Source: Bacteroidales bacterium (GTDB lineage Bacteria; Bacteroidota; Bacteroidia; Bacteroidales; P3). Taken from it: 64,000 bases of DNA. Below are positions 16,755 through 25,805 of the stretch, in pieces (the stretch's first letter is position 1; every line of letters begins with the position of its first letter). Position numbers and translations under genes: made by a program. The notes under the pieces are model-generated. The model worked only from the letters and a program-made list of their open reading frames with translations, did not search any database and was not told the DNA's origin. The stretch covers positions 124,001 through 188,000 of the forward strand of contig JAISGN010000008.1 in assembly GCA_031263015.1 (NCBI GenBank). The letters are read 5' to 3'.

Positions 16755-19271
16755 ATGAATATCGGCAAATCGGGAAAAATACTTTTAAGAGCCTTTCTGG
16801 TGATGATTATTGCGGCTTTGATGCTGACGATTGCCGCTTGCATAATCGTATATGCAAACAGTGAGAAAATAAAATCGGTTCTGGTGTCGCAATTAAATAC
16901 ATCGCTGACGACAAAAGTTGCTGTGGGGAAAATAGATGTAAGCCTTTTCACAGCCTTTCCTAATGTCTCTATGACCTTCTCTGACGTTATGGCGACCGAT
17001 GCCTATGAGGGTGAGACGTCTTCCGATACGCTTTTTGCCTTTAAGCATTTGAGTTTGTCGTTTAATGTTTTTGATATTCTCAAAAGCGATTACACCATAA
17101 ATAGAATCAAGGCTCAAAGCGGCGTTTTCAATATGAAAATCCGCAAAGACGGCAAACGTAATTTTATCTTTTGGAAACAAAGCAGGGATACTGCACAAAG
17201 CAACTTCAAAATGCGGCTTCATAATATTAAATTAAAGGATGTCGCATATCTTTTCCGCAATGATTGCACTCATCAGTCGTATCATATCCATGTAATCAAC
17301 GCCGATGCCGACGGGAAGTTATTCGGCAGCCGCCAAAGCATAGATTTTGACGGCGAAATGATATTAAAACATATTCAGGTGGGCAATCTGGTGGTTGCTG
17401 CCTCATTGCCGATGGATATTGCTTTAAAATGTGATAATGATGCGAAGAACGGACGCCTTGAAGTGAGCAAAAGCCGCATCAAAACAGGCAAAATGAACTT
17501 TAAGGCAGGCGGTCGGCTTGATTATAAGACCTCTCCTTTTATTGATATGGCTATTGACGGCAGTAAAATCTCAATTAAGGAACTGATAAGCACATTGCCG
17601 CAAAACGTTCGTTCCGTTTTTAAGGATTATAAGAGCGATGGGGATATTGCTTTCAAGGCTCGTATTGAGGGTTCTTTGTCCGAACGCAGCCTTCCGAAGA
17701 TTACAGCCGATTTCAGCATAAAAGGGGCTACTCTTACAAACAAAAAACTCGCCGTAAAGTTGCATCATATCAATCTTACGGGCAAATATTCCAACGGTTC
17801 TTCGCAAAACGCCGCCGGTTCTTCACTTGACATCAGCAACTTCTCGGCTCGGCTCAATGAAGGCTCGGTTAGCGGGCGTTTTCGTTTGTTTGATTTCAAC
17901 CGAATGCTGATTGACGCCGACCTTACGGCGGATGTGGATTTGCAGAAGTTGCAATCGCTATTACGGATTAAGAGAATAGAAAACTTAAACGGCAATTTGA
18001 AGTGTTCTTTTGCTGCAAAGGGTTCGGTCAAACAAACGAAAAATCTTGCCGAAAGCCTTTCCGTAAGCGGCAAAGCAAGTCTCAACAACCTAAACCTTAA
18101 AATAAAAGAACTTAATTATGCTTTGAGCAGCACCTATGCAGACCTTGTTTTCAGCAATTCTGCTATCAATATCACAAAACTTGACGGCAGGCTGAACAAT
18201 CAGCCTTTTAGATTTGCAGGAGTTGCGAATAATGTTGCCTACCTTGCTATGGGCAACACCAAAAGGCTTTCGGCAAGCGGCAATCTTTATCTTGCGGCGT
18301 TGGAAGTTGATAACAATAAAACCAAACTGCTACTTAAAGACATCAATACCAAGATTGATTTATCTCCTTCTGCAATCGGTTGCAATCAATTGAGATGTGA
18401 GGCGTTCGGAGGCAGGATTGACGGCGATATTGCTTTTGTTAAGGATGACAAAACGGGCGGAAATCTGTTCGGAAAGTTGAATCTGAATAACGTAAATATC
18501 ACTTCCGTATTTTCTTCCTTTGATAACTTCGGACAAAAAGGCATAACAGATAAACAAATCAAAGGAAACCTGACGGCAAAAGCAGATTTTAACATCGCTT
18601 TTGATGATAAAATGAAAGCAAAACGCAACAAGATTAGAGCCGAAGTTGATTACCGAATAGACAATGGTGCTTTGCGTGATGTGGAACTGCTGAATAAATT
18701 ATCGTACTTTGTTGATGAGGCGGCGTTGCGTGATGTCCGTTTTGCAACTCTTGCATCCGATTTGCAGATACTTGACGGCTGCATAACCTTTGCTCCTTTG
18801 AATGTGAAATCTAATGCTTTTGGTTTTGAGTTTCTGGGCAAACATTACATTGAAGGCAAGATTGATTATCATTTTGCAGTGTCTTTGACCGAGCTTGCCT
18901 CAAAAAGAAAGAAACAAAAGCTGATAAAACAGCAGCAGGACTTCGGAACATTCGAACAAAACGCCGATTCGCGCCTGACGTTGTTTGTGAAGGTGGGCGG
19001 CACACTTGATAAGCCGACATTCTCTTATGATATGAAGCGAAACATTGAGCAAACCAAAAAAATATTACGACAGGATAAGACTGCTATCACAAAGGCTCTG
19101 CAAAATGATTTGAAGATTCGCACCGAGCAGGCAAAGAAAGACGAGCAGCAATGGAAGAAACAATCAAAAGGAGAGTGGGTTATAGAATGGGAAGATGAGA
19201 AAAGGCTGGACTCAATCAAGACTTCATCGCCGCAGAAGAAAGAAGAACCGGAACTAAACATTGAATGGTAA
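16755..19271 (+). CDS. AsmA-like envelope protein
   Basis: An 838-residue protein with one N-terminal membrane helix (about residues 10-35) followed by a long periplasmic region in the style of AsmA/TamB-like bridge proteins, which are thought to move phospholipids between membranes or influence outer-membrane assembly. The first segment after the helix (IKSVLVSQLNTSLTTKVAVGKIDVSLFTAFPNVSMTFSDV) matches the AsmA N-terminal pattern in which a small beta unit is followed by 'FPxVSLxxxDV'. The C-terminus is charged and low in complexity. A GTG at 16752 is in frame, but the ATG at 16755 is the natural start. A TATCTTTG box at 16745-16752 ends just 2 bp before the ATG, so either the message is leaderless or this box is chance. 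Confidence 0.85.
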   Translation: MNIGKSGKILLRAFLVMIIAALMLTIAACIIVYANSEKIKSVLVSQLNTSLTTKVAVGKIDVSLFTAFPNVSMTFSDVMATDAYEGETSSDTLFAFKHLSLSFNVFDILKSDYTINRIKAQSGVFNMKIRKDGKRNFIFWKQSRDTAQSNFKMRLHNIKLKDVAYLFRNDCTHQSYHIHVINADADGKLFGSRQSIDFDGEMILKHIQVGNLVVAASLPMDIALKCDNDAKNGRLEVSKSRIKTGKMNFKAGGRLDYKTSPFIDMAIDGSKISIKELISTLPQNVRSVFKDYKSDGDIAFKARIEGSLSERSLPKITADFSIKGATLTNKKLAVKLHHINLTGKYSNGSSQNAAGSSLDISNFSARLNEGSVSGRFRLFDFNRMLIDADLTADVDLQKLQSLLRIKRIENLNGNLKCSFAAKGSVKQTKNLAESLSVSGKASLNNLNLKIKELNYALSSTYADLVFSNSAINITKLDGRLNNQPFRFAGVANNVAYLAMGNTKRLSASGNLYLAALEVDNNKTKLLLKDINTKIDLSPSAIGCNQLRCEAFGGRIDGDIAFVKDDKTGGNLFGKLNLNNVNITSVFSSFDNFGQKGITDKQIKGNLTAKADFNIAFDDKMKAKRNKIRAEVDYRIDNGALRDVELLNKLSYFVDEAALRDVRFATLASDLQILDGCITFAPLNVKSNAFGFEFLGKHYIEGKIDYHFAVSLTELASKRKKQKLIKQQQDFGTFEQNADSRLTLFVKVGGTLDKPTFSYDMKRNIEQTKKILRQDKTAITKALQNDLKIRTEQAKKDEQQWKKQSKGEWVIEWEDEKRLDSIKTSSPQKKEEPELNIEW

Positions 19272-19305
19272 AATTCTTATCAGAGAACATTTTTATGGAA
19301 TTTGA

Positions 19306-19313
19306 TATCTTTG
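19306..19313 (+). promoter_or_regulatory. -7 promoter box of the glycosyltransferase-murF unit
   Basis: TATCTTTG then C; leader about 37 nt. Confidence 0.6.
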
Positions 19314-19356
19314 CAATCTTACTTGATAACATTTAAGCAAAATCAAACAACAAAAG

Positions 19357-20490
19357 ATGAGAATAGGCGTTAATACGAGGCTATTGCTGAAAGGGCGGCT
19401 GGAAGGCATAGGATATTTTTCCCAACAGACATTAAGCCGCATTGTTGCCGCAAATCCCGATATTGAATTCGTCTTTTTCTTTGACCGAAAGTATGATTCG
19501 GAATTTGTTTTCGGCAAAAACGTGAAACCGGTCGTCATTCCATTGCCCACAAGACACCCAATATTGTGGTGGATTTACTTCGAAATTTTACTTCCTTTGT
19601 ATCTGCGGTGGTACAAGATAGATTTATTTTTCTCTCCTGACGGATGGATGCCGTCAAAGCCCAAAATACCAACCGTAAATACTATTCACGATATAAATTT
19701 CCTGCATAATCCCGAATTTATCGTTAGGAAGATGATGAGGAAATACTATATGCATTTTTTCCCTCTTTATGCTGCTAATTGCAAACGGCTTATCACCGTG
19801 TCGGAATTTTGCAAAAACGACATAAGCACTGCTTTTAATATAGATAAATCAAAGATTGATGTTGTGTATAGTGCTTCCAATGGATTATATGCTCCTTTGA
19901 ACGAGGCGGAACAGCAAAAGGTAAGAGCGGAATTTACTAATGGAAAACCCTTCTTTTATTTTGTGGGAGCATTGCATAAAAGGAAAAATCTGGAAAATCT
20001 GTTCCGTGCCTTTGATGCTTTTAAGCATAAAACGCAATCGGATGTAAAACTACTGATAATAGGTTCGCTGATGTGGAAAGACAGAGATATTGAAGCGGCT
20101 TATGATAATATGGTTTTCAAATCGGATGTTATTTTCACAGGACGCCTTGAAACCGAATCCGTCATTCGTATTGCTGCCTCATCCCTTGCTCTTGTTTTCA
20201 CAAGTCTTTTTGAGGGTTTCGGCGTACCTATCGTTGAGGCGTTCGCTGCTCATACCGCCGTCATAACTTCAACAACGAGTTCAATGCCTGAGGTATCCGG
20301 TGATGCAGCTCTGCTTTGTGAGCCGACAAACGTTGATTCAATTGCAACGGCTATGGAGTCCATTTACACAAAACCAGATTTGCGGGCAACGTTAATAGAA
20401 AAAGGCAAAATACAACATCAATATTTCACTTGGGAATCTACATCGGAAAAATTATGGACAAGTATAAAACAAGCGGCATCAGCGAAATAG
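19357..20490 (+). CDS. Glycosyltransferase, GT4 family
   Basis: A 377-residue GT-B-fold glycosyltransferase (GT4/glycosyltransferase group 1). The N-terminal domain begins MRIGVNTRLL and contains TVNTIHDINFL and RLITVSEFCKNDI; the C-terminal nucleotide-binding domain has FYFVGALHKRKNLENL and the EX7E-type signature SLFEGFGVPIVEAFA. Such enzymes transfer sugar from a nucleotide donor onto a cell-surface glycan. The acceptor cannot be told from the sequence. The gene overlaps murF by 37 bp, so the two are co-translated. Confidence 0.92.
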   Translation: MRIGVNTRLLLKGRLEGIGYFSQQTLSRIVAANPDIEFVFFFDRKYDSEFVFGKNVKPVVIPLPTRHPILWWIYFEILLPLYLRWYKIDLFFSPDGWMPSKPKIPTVNTIHDINFLHNPEFIVRKMMRKYYMHFFPLYAANCKRLITVSEFCKNDISTAFNIDKSKIDVVYSASNGLYAPLNEAEQQKVRAEFTNGKPFFYFVGALHKRKNLENLFRAFDAFKHKTQSDVKLLIIGSLMWKDRDIEAAYDNMVFKSDVIFTGRLETESVIRIAASSLALVFTSLFEGFGVPIVEAFAAHTAVITSTTSSMPEVSGDAALLCEPTNVDSIATAMESIYTKPDLRATLIEKGKIQHQYFTWESTSEKLWTSIKQAASAK

Positions 20491-21773
20491 ATTATCTTTA
20501 TTCTCTTTATCGCCGCAATCACAAGATTACAACCGATAGTCGCAACATTGAAAACGGCGATATCTTCTTTGCATTGAGCGGAGAGAACTTTGACGGCAAC
20601 AAATTCGCCGCTTCGGCTCTTGAAAACGGGGCTTCGTGTGTGGTTATTGATAATCCGCTATATTATAATAAGGAGTGGTCAAAAGAAAAGTGCGTTTTGG
20701 TTGAGGATAGTCTCAAAGCATTGCAGCAACTTGCCAATCTGCACCGCCAGAACCTCACCATACCGATATTAGGTATTACGGGAACAAATGGAAAGACCAC
20801 AACAAAAGAGTTAATCCTCAATGTGATTAGCCGAAAGTACAGAACGCAGGCAACAAAAGGCAATCTCAACAATCATATCGGCGTTCCGCTTACGCTCTTG
20901 TCAATAACCGACCAAACGGAATTTGCTATTGTGGAAATGGGAGCAAATCATATCGGTGAGATTGCGGCGTTATGTGAAATTGCAATGCCGAATTACGGAT
21001 TGATAACCAACATCGGACACGCTCATATTGAAGGTTTCGGTTCTTTTGAAGGCGTTATAAAAACCAAATGCGAGCTTCTGGATTATTTAAAGCAGCATAA
21101 CGGACACGCTTTTATCAATTCCGATGACCCTAACATTGTTTCGCATGCCGACAACCTCAATACGACAACTTATTCCTCTGCTCTGTCTGCCGATATTACT
21201 GCAAAAACTGACCCAACGAAGCCTTACGCAACACTTATCTTTGATAACGTAAGCCTTAATTCAAATTTGGTTTTCGCATTCAATGCTCAAAATATATTGG
21301 CTGCTGTTTGCATCGGCAAATACTTTGGTTTGACTACCGCCGAACTGCAAAAGGCAATAGCGGAATATCATCCTGCCAATCACAGGTCGCAAATAAAGAA
21401 AACCTCATCAAATACTCTTATCCTTGATTGCTATAACGCCAATGCGTCAAGCGTTAATGCGGTGCTAAAAGCCTTTTCGGCTATGACGGAACCTAACAAA
21501 TGTGTTTTCCTTGGTGCAATGAAAGAGTTGGGAAGCGAGTCTTATGATACTCATCGCAAGGTTGCCGAATTTCTTACCTCACAAGATTTTTATAAAGTGG
21601 CTCTTGTGGGAGATGAATTCAAAGAATGTTGCAATCAAAACCCGTTTTTGGAATGGTTTTCGTCCTCTTCGGAATTGCGAAATCACCTTTTATCGCATCC
21701 GATAAGCAACAGCACAATCTTAATCAAAGGTTCGCGCGCCACAAGAATGGAAGAAATAGAATCCGTACTTTGA
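20454..21773 (+). CDS. murF: UDP-N-acetylmuramoyl-tripeptide--D-alanyl-D-alanine ligase
   Basis: MurF adds D-Ala-D-Ala to the UDP-MurNAc tripeptide, the last cytoplasmic step of the peptidoglycan precursor. Visible are the N-terminal substrate domain (TTDSRNIENGDIFFALSGENFDGN), the ATP-binding motif GTNGKTTTKE, EMGANHIGEI, the LDCYNANASS motif and SRATRMEEI near the end. Length 439 is normal. The frame extends to an ATG at 20430, but MDKYKTSG at 20454 is preferred since it shortens the overlap with the glycosyltransferase. Confidence 0.95.
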   Translation: MDKYKTSGISEIDYLYSLYRRNHKITTDSRNIENGDIFFALSGENFDGNKFAASALENGASCVVIDNPLYYNKEWSKEKCVLVEDSLKALQQLANLHRQNLTIPILGITGTNGKTTTKELILNVISRKYRTQATKGNLNNHIGVPLTLLSITDQTEFAIVEMGANHIGEIAALCEIAMPNYGLITNIGHAHIEGFGSFEGVIKTKCELLDYLKQHNGHAFINSDDPNIVSHADNLNTTTYSSALSADITAKTDPTKPYATLIFDNVSLNSNLVFAFNAQNILAAVCIGKYFGLTTAELQKAIAEYHPANHRSQIKKTSSNTLILDCYNANASSVNAVLKAFSAMTEPNKCVFLGAMKELGSESYDTHRKVAEFLTSQDFYKVALVGDEFKECCNQNPFLEWFSSSSELRNHLLSHPISNSTILIKGSRATRMEEIESVL

Positions 21774-21787
21774 TTCGTCAGCCTTAT

Positions 21788-23272
21788 CTATCTTATCATT
21801 GCGAGCAACTCCTCTACCGTTTCACCGCTGTTTGAAAGGCGAGGGACCTTATGCTGTCCGCCCAATTTACCCTTTGATCTCAACCAATTATAAAACGTAC
21901 CTTGCGGCACGCTTATCACTATCGGCTGTTTTAAAACCAAGTCTTTATATCGCTTTGCTTCGTAATCGCTATTTACACTTTGAAGAGCGTGGTCTAAAAC
22001 TTCGGTAAAATGAGCCAAAGTGTCGGGTTCTTGTTCAAACTCTATGATCCAGCGGTGGCAATAGATGTCTTCAAGCAACGGAGCAGCGGTATATTCTTTT
22101 ATTCTCGCACCTGTGGAATCGCAGGCTTGGGTTAAGGCTTTTGTTGCATTGTCTATAATTATTTCTTCGCCGCATGCATTTATGTAATGCTTGGTTCGTC
22201 CCGTTATCTTAAAGCGATATGGTGATGTATGGGTAAAAGAAACCGTGTCTCCTATCTTATATCGCCATAAACCCGCATTTGTGGTTATCAGCATCGCATA
22301 ATTTTTGCCTGTCTCCACCTTTGACAAATCTATAACCTGCTCTTCCTTGTCGTCTGTCGCAATAAATTCATAGAAAATGCCATAATCAAGCAACAAAAGC
22401 ATACTATCGTCATCTTTTCTGTCCTGTAATCCGAAAAAACCTTCGGAAGCATTATATGTTTCCATATATCGCAGCGACATTCCGATGATTTGATTAAACT
22501 GCTCTTTGTAAGGAGTAAATGAAACGCCGCCATGAAAATATACTTCAAGGTTTTGCCAGACATCAATTATGCTTTGCTTGCGGCTTTGCTCCAAAATATT
22601 TTTCAAAAGCACCATCATCCATGACGGAACGCCCGAAAGACTGACAACATTCGCTGATATTACCGACTCAACCATACGCTTTAATTTTTCCTCCCATTCA
22701 CTTAACAGGGCTATTTCTTTCTTCGGCACTCGGTAAGCCTCAGCCCATATCGGCAGATTGTCTATTATAATTGCCGAAACATCGCCACAGAATATCTTAT
22801 CGTTCAAATCGTTAATCTGTTTGCTGCCTCCAAGTGCAAGGGATTTGCCTAAAAAGACCTTATTGTCGGGATAGTTGGCACAATACAAAGCAAGCATATC
22901 CTTACCCCCCTTATAATGGCAATCACTCAATGCTTCCTCGCTCACAGGTATGAATTTGCTCTTGGCAGTGGTTGTTCCGCTGGACTTGGAGAACCATTTG
23001 ATGGGCGAAGACCAAAGAACATTATTCTCTCCCGCACGAATACGGTCAAAAAACGGCACAAGGCTTTCATAATCATTGACGGGAACACGCCGATTGAAGG
23101 TTTCCCAATTTTTAATTGAGGCATAATCATAATATTTGCCCCATATCGTATCCTTGGATTCCGAAATCAAATAATTAAAGACCCGTTCCTGCACCTCAAC
23201 AGGGCGATTCATAAAGTTTTCTATAAGCGAAAGGCGTTTTGAAACTACCTTTTGAAGTATTGAATTAATCAT
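21788..23272 (-). CDS. GH3-family adenylating enzyme
   Basis: A 494-residue protein of the GH3 auxin-responsive promoter family, an ANL-like adenylase. The AMP/phosphate motif is FSKSSGTTTAKSKFIPV, and other family blocks are AYRVP, LSGVPSWMMVLL, YNASEGFFGLQ and YRIGDTV-like WRYKIGDTVSFT. In plants GH3 enzymes conjugate amino acids to hormones. Members are common in Bacteroidetes but their substrates are not known to me. Convergent with murF, 14 bp apart. Confidence 0.9.
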   Translation of the reverse strand: MINSILQKVVSKRLSLIENFMNRPVEVQERVFNYLISESKDTIWGKYYDYASIKNWETFNRRVPVNDYESLVPFFDRIRAGENNVLWSSPIKWFSKSSGTTTAKSKFIPVSEEALSDCHYKGGKDMLALYCANYPDNKVFLGKSLALGGSKQINDLNDKIFCGDVSAIIIDNLPIWAEAYRVPKKEIALLSEWEEKLKRMVESVISANVVSLSGVPSWMMVLLKNILEQSRKQSIIDVWQNLEVYFHGGVSFTPYKEQFNQIIGMSLRYMETYNASEGFFGLQDRKDDDSMLLLLDYGIFYEFIATDDKEEQVIDLSKVETGKNYAMLITTNAGLWRYKIGDTVSFTHTSPYRFKITGRTKHYINACGEEIIIDNATKALTQACDSTGARIKEYTAAPLLEDIYCHRWIIEFEQEPDTLAHFTEVLDHALQSVNSDYEAKRYKDLVLKQPIVISVPQGTFYNWLRSKGKLGGQHKVPRLSNSGETVEELLAMIR

Positions 23273-23311
23273 AATTGCGGTTTAAGTTTGAATTTATGGT
23301 TATGTTGTCGG

Positions 23312-23319
23312 CAAAAATA
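23312..23319 (-). promoter_or_regulatory. -7 promoter box of the GH3 gene
   Basis: Minus-strand TATTTTTG then C, 40 bp before the start codon. Confidence 0.5.
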
Positions 23320-23367
23320 ATATTTTTTTGAAGATAGGCTGAAACATTGTGCCTTAATATTCTACCC

Positions 23368-23514
23368 AAAGGCTGTTTGTCCGTGTCGGACTGACATTAT
23401 TTTTTTCTTAGAGGCTGCTTCATCCGAATGAAACGCTGCTTTATTTTAATAAAAGCCTGTTTCATTTTAACGAAAGGCTGTTTTATTTTGACCGAACAGC
23501 GTTTTATTTGCACC
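23368..23514. repeat. 21-bp modular repeat array, 7 units
   Basis: Units start at 23368, 23389, 23410, 23431, 23452, 23473 and 23494. The cores are AAAGGCTGTTT, a T-rich variant, AGAGGCTGCTT, AAACGCTGCTT, AAAGCCTGTTT, AAAGGCTGTTT and GAACAGCGTTT. The first three match, in order, the variant units at 3245-3266. The last unit contains the stop codon of the flippase gene (23504-23506). Confidence 0.92.
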
Positions 23515-24835
23515 GATTGCGTATATAGTAATTTGAACGAAGGTAATAGAACAGGAAACTAAGCAAATTGACAATCAAAAGCGAGAAACATATTCCCATA
23601 ACGCCGAATTGCCGCACGGAAACATAGTATAAGCACATTGCAACGGCACTTATCGCCGCCCCGAAGACGAATTGAATATGCGTTTTCTCAAAATAAGTCA
23701 TATAATTGGTGTAAAGTTGCGACAAAGCAGCGGCTATCTGCGATGCAAGCAAGAGTGGCAACAGCCGAAGTATGCCGTAATAATCTCCTTTGAGCAATCC
23801 CCAATGAAGCATCAGCATAACGCCCAACCAGATTGCTATTGCCAGCATCACAAACGATATAAGGATGATGATGGAATAGCGTTTCACTTTTCTGCGTTGA
23901 AGCCTCAGGTCGTTTTCTTTCATAAAGAGCGGCAACCAAATGAAGTTAAAACTTTGGAAAACGATAATCAGTATCATTGCTATGAGCAAAGCGAGATTGT
24001 AGATTGCGAATTCATCAACGCCACACTTTGTCATAACAAAATATTTGTCGCCAAAATTTATCACAGCATAAACAATCGCCGTTCCCATAACAGGTAAGCC
24101 TATTTTCAAAGCCTTTTTCAGAAAAACAAAATCAAATTTGCCTTTGCCGAAAAATACTTTGCCGAAAATGATGGTAAGTATCAGTTCGGTCAAATAAGTA
24201 ACGGCTAAACGCATCATTGCAGAATCTTTGTCGGAAGCAAGAATCACGATGATTGCTGCTGAGTTTGCGAGAAAGAAACGCAAGAGATTGAAGCGTTGAA
24301 TTTGCTTTATCTGCTCGGAAGACACAAAATAATAAGTCAAATACGCCGTAAAAACCGTTGAAACGATGGCAATAGCGGTGTAAAGCCTGTATTTGCCGTA
24401 ATCAAACGCCACTTCCCTGCCCTGATTGGTCAATTCAAAAAATGTTTTGTCTATTCCGCCGGCATAAATTAAAATCATAGCCGCACCAAGCAGGCATACC
24501 ATAGAAGAAGTCAGCGTAAAGAGCATATCTTTTCTGCTTTGGGGCTGAGCAATGGTGTCGGCATAAGTTTTAGTGAGCGAAATATTGAAGCCAAAGCCGA
24601 CAATACCCGACATCATCATTGCGAAGGAATAAAGATAACCATATATGCCGAATTCCTTTTGGCTCATTATAGCGGTGAAAACAAATATCAGAATGAAATT
24701 GCCGCCTCTCACAAGAAAATCCACTGAAAAGATTTTAACGAAACGCCGAAACATCTCTGTTCTTACCGCGTTTGAGGCGAATGAAACAGCCTTTGAGATA
24801 AATGAAACAGCCTTATAAATGAATTTTCCTTGCAT
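23504..24835 (-). CDS. Polysaccharide flippase (MATE/Wzx superfamily) with repeat-derived N-terminus
   Basis: A 443-residue, roughly 12-helix membrane protein of the polysaccharide-biosynthesis flippase group, which flips undecaprenyl-linked glycans. After the N-terminus it has the typical first helix region FLVRGGNFILIFVFTAIMSQKEFGIYGYLYSF. The first 34 residues are unusual: KAVSFIS-KAVSFAS-NAVRTEM-FRRFVKI, heptads encoded by 21-bp repeat units. An alternative start at Met28 (24754) removes most but not all of this. The promoter box at 24855-24862 places the transcript start just upstream of Met1, so translation from Met1 is possible. The stop codon also lies in a repeat array. Confidence 0.88.
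   Translation of the reverse strand: MQGKFIYKAVSFISKAVSFASNAVRTEMFRRFVKIFSVDFLVRGGNFILIFVFTAIMSQKEFGIYGYLYSFAMMMSGIVGFGFNISLTKTYADTIAQPQSRKDMLFTLTSSMVCLLGAAMILIYAGGIDKTFFELTNQGREVAFDYGKYRLYTAIAIVSTVFTAYLTYYFVSSEQIKQIQRFNLLRFFLANSAAIIVILASDKDSAMMRLAVTYLTELILTIIFGKVFFGKGKFDFVFLKKALKIGLPVMGTAIVYAVINFGDKYFVMTKCGVDEFAIYNLALLIAMILIIVFQSFNFIWLPLFMKENDLRLQRRKVKRYSIIILISFVMLAIAIWLGVMLMLHWGLLKGDYYGILRLLPLLLASQIAAALSQLYTNYMTYFEKTHIQFVFGAAISAVAMCLYYVSVRQFGVMGICFSLLIVNLLSFLFYYLRSNYYIRNRCK
24763..24825. repeat. Coding 21-bp repeat units at the flippase N-terminus
   Basis: Three units at 24763, 24784 and 24805 (the last two with AAACAGCCTT cores and ATAAATG linkers), preceded at 24730-24762 by TTTTAACG plus AAACGCCGAAAC, a fourth, partly diverged unit. 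All lie within the flippase reading frame. Confidence 0.85.
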
Positions 24836-24854
24836 TCGTTTTTGTTTAAGGCTG

Positions 24855-24862
24855 CAAAGTTA
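24855..24862 (-). promoter_or_regulatory. -7 promoter box of the flippase gene
   Basis: Minus-strand TAACTTTG then C, 20 bp before Met1 and about 100 bp before Met28. Confidence 0.55.
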
Positions 24863-24941
24863 CGATTTTCCTAACACTCACCATATTAAACGTTGATAAA
24901 AATCACTAATTATGGGTATTTGGCAGAGCGAAGATTGGTTG

Positions 24942-24949
24942 TATTTTTG
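24942..24949 (+). promoter_or_regulatory. -33/-7 promoter in the flippase-hemerythrin gap
   Basis: TATTTTTG then C, with TTTG at 24919-24922, 19 bp upstream, close to the classical Bacteroides -33/-7 arrangement. No start codon follows closely; it may drive a small RNA. Confidence 0.5.
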
Positions 24950-24955
24950 CAATAT

Positions 24956-25066
24956 CAAATTGAGAAGGGTTTATATTAAGTTTATTTGGAAGTAATCGCC
25001 ATTGCTTTCCACTGAAAGTAGGGGAAATGTCAGTCAAACAAAATCAAACTGCATTCCCCGCTTTTT
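24956..25066 (+). ncRNA. Possible small RNA of about 110 nt
   Basis: A good -33/-7 promoter is followed, without an open frame, by a terminator-like hairpin at 25015-25066 (AAAG-GGGGAA-TG pairing with CA-TTCCCC-CTTT, with a one-base bulge and a small internal loop) and a T-run. A short alternative hairpin CTTTC/GAAAG overlaps the terminator stem. A separate promoter for the next gene lies after it. It could instead be a leader/attenuator for the hemerythrin gene. I cannot assign it to a known RNA family. Confidence 0.35.
25015..25066 (+). terminator. Rho-independent terminator-like hairpin
   Basis: GGGGAA and TTCCCC arms flanked by AAAG/CTTT, loop of about 20 nt, then TTTTT. Confidence 0.5.
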
Positions 25067-25077
25067 ATAAAAAATCG

Positions 25078-25085
25078 TATCTTTG
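25078..25085 (+). promoter_or_regulatory. -7 promoter box of the hemerythrin-regulator pair
   Basis: TATCTTTG then C, 27 bp before the ATG at 25113; it also shows that the upstream in-frame codon at 25083 is not the start. Confidence 0.6.
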
Positions 25086-25112
25086 CTTCTTAAAATCAAA
25101 ACAAAGGAATAT

Positions 25113-25805
25113 ATGCACAAATTCACGACCTATAACGCTGATGACAAGATGAGCGAAGTTATAACCGAGAATTTTATGATGCTAAACATACTTAGCCGAT
25201 TTGCAATGCCGCTCGGAACGGGACAAAAGACTATAAAACAATTCTGCAAACAAAACAATGTTGATACAAACACCTTTTTGCAGATTATAAATCTTGCAAC
25301 GGACGATTCGGATGCAAATATTGTTGATGCCGAACTTCATTTCCCTTCCATATTACGCTTTTTGGAAAACTCACATCATTATTTCATTGAATTTCGTCTG
25401 CCGATGATTGGCACAAAACTTCAAAACGCACTCAGGAATCAAAGTCCTGTTGTAATGAAATCTATTATGGATTATTTCAATGAGTATTTCCGTGAAGTGA
25501 AAAAGCACTTTAATTATGAGGAACGCAAAGTTTTTCCTTATATAACCTCTCTTATCAACAATACTCCCAACGATAAATACAATATATCCATCTTCTCGCG
25601 CCAGCATGACCACGTTGAAGTCAAGCTAATGGAGTTAAAAAATATCTTAATCCAGTATTATCCTCTCCAAACGAGCTATGAACTGAACGATGTGCTGTTT
25701 AATATTTTTATTTGTGCGGATGATTTGCGTCTTCACAACGATATAGAGGACAGATTGCTCGTTCCGTCAATCAAAGAGATAGAACAAAAAACGCTTAGCA
25801 AATGA
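25113..25805 (+). CDS. Hemerythrin-domain protein
   Basis: A 230-residue cytoplasmic protein. Residues about 75-220 form a four-helix hemerythrin-like bundle with candidate di-iron ligands at SHHYFIE, HFNYEE (HxxxE), RQHDHVE and LHNDIEDRL. The first about 70 residues (MPLGTGQKTIKQFC, a helical segment) resemble the N-terminus of RIC/YtfE-type Fe-S repair proteins. Such proteins bind O2 or NO or release iron for cluster repair. In Bacteroidetes they are often followed by a LuxR-type regulator, as here with an ATGA overlap, which suggests that the pair senses oxidative or nitrosative stress. The function is inferred. Confidence 0.85.
   Translation: MHKFTTYNADDKMSEVITENFMMLNILSRFAMPLGTGQKTIKQFCKQNNVDTNTFLQIINLATDDSDANIVDAELHFPSILRFLENSHHYFIEFRLPMIGTKLQNALRNQSPVVMKSIMDYFNEYFREVKKHFNYEERKVFPYITSLINNTPNDKYNISIFSRQHDHVEVKLMELKNILIQYYPLQTSYELNDVLFNIFICADDLRLHNDIEDRLLVPSIKEIEQKTLSK

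Noticed and set aside
23368-24835. Insertion-sequence remnant at the flippase, which has repeats at both ends
   Set aside because: The flanking repeats are members of the dispersed 21-bp family, found at many loci without transposase genes, and there is no target-site duplication pattern.
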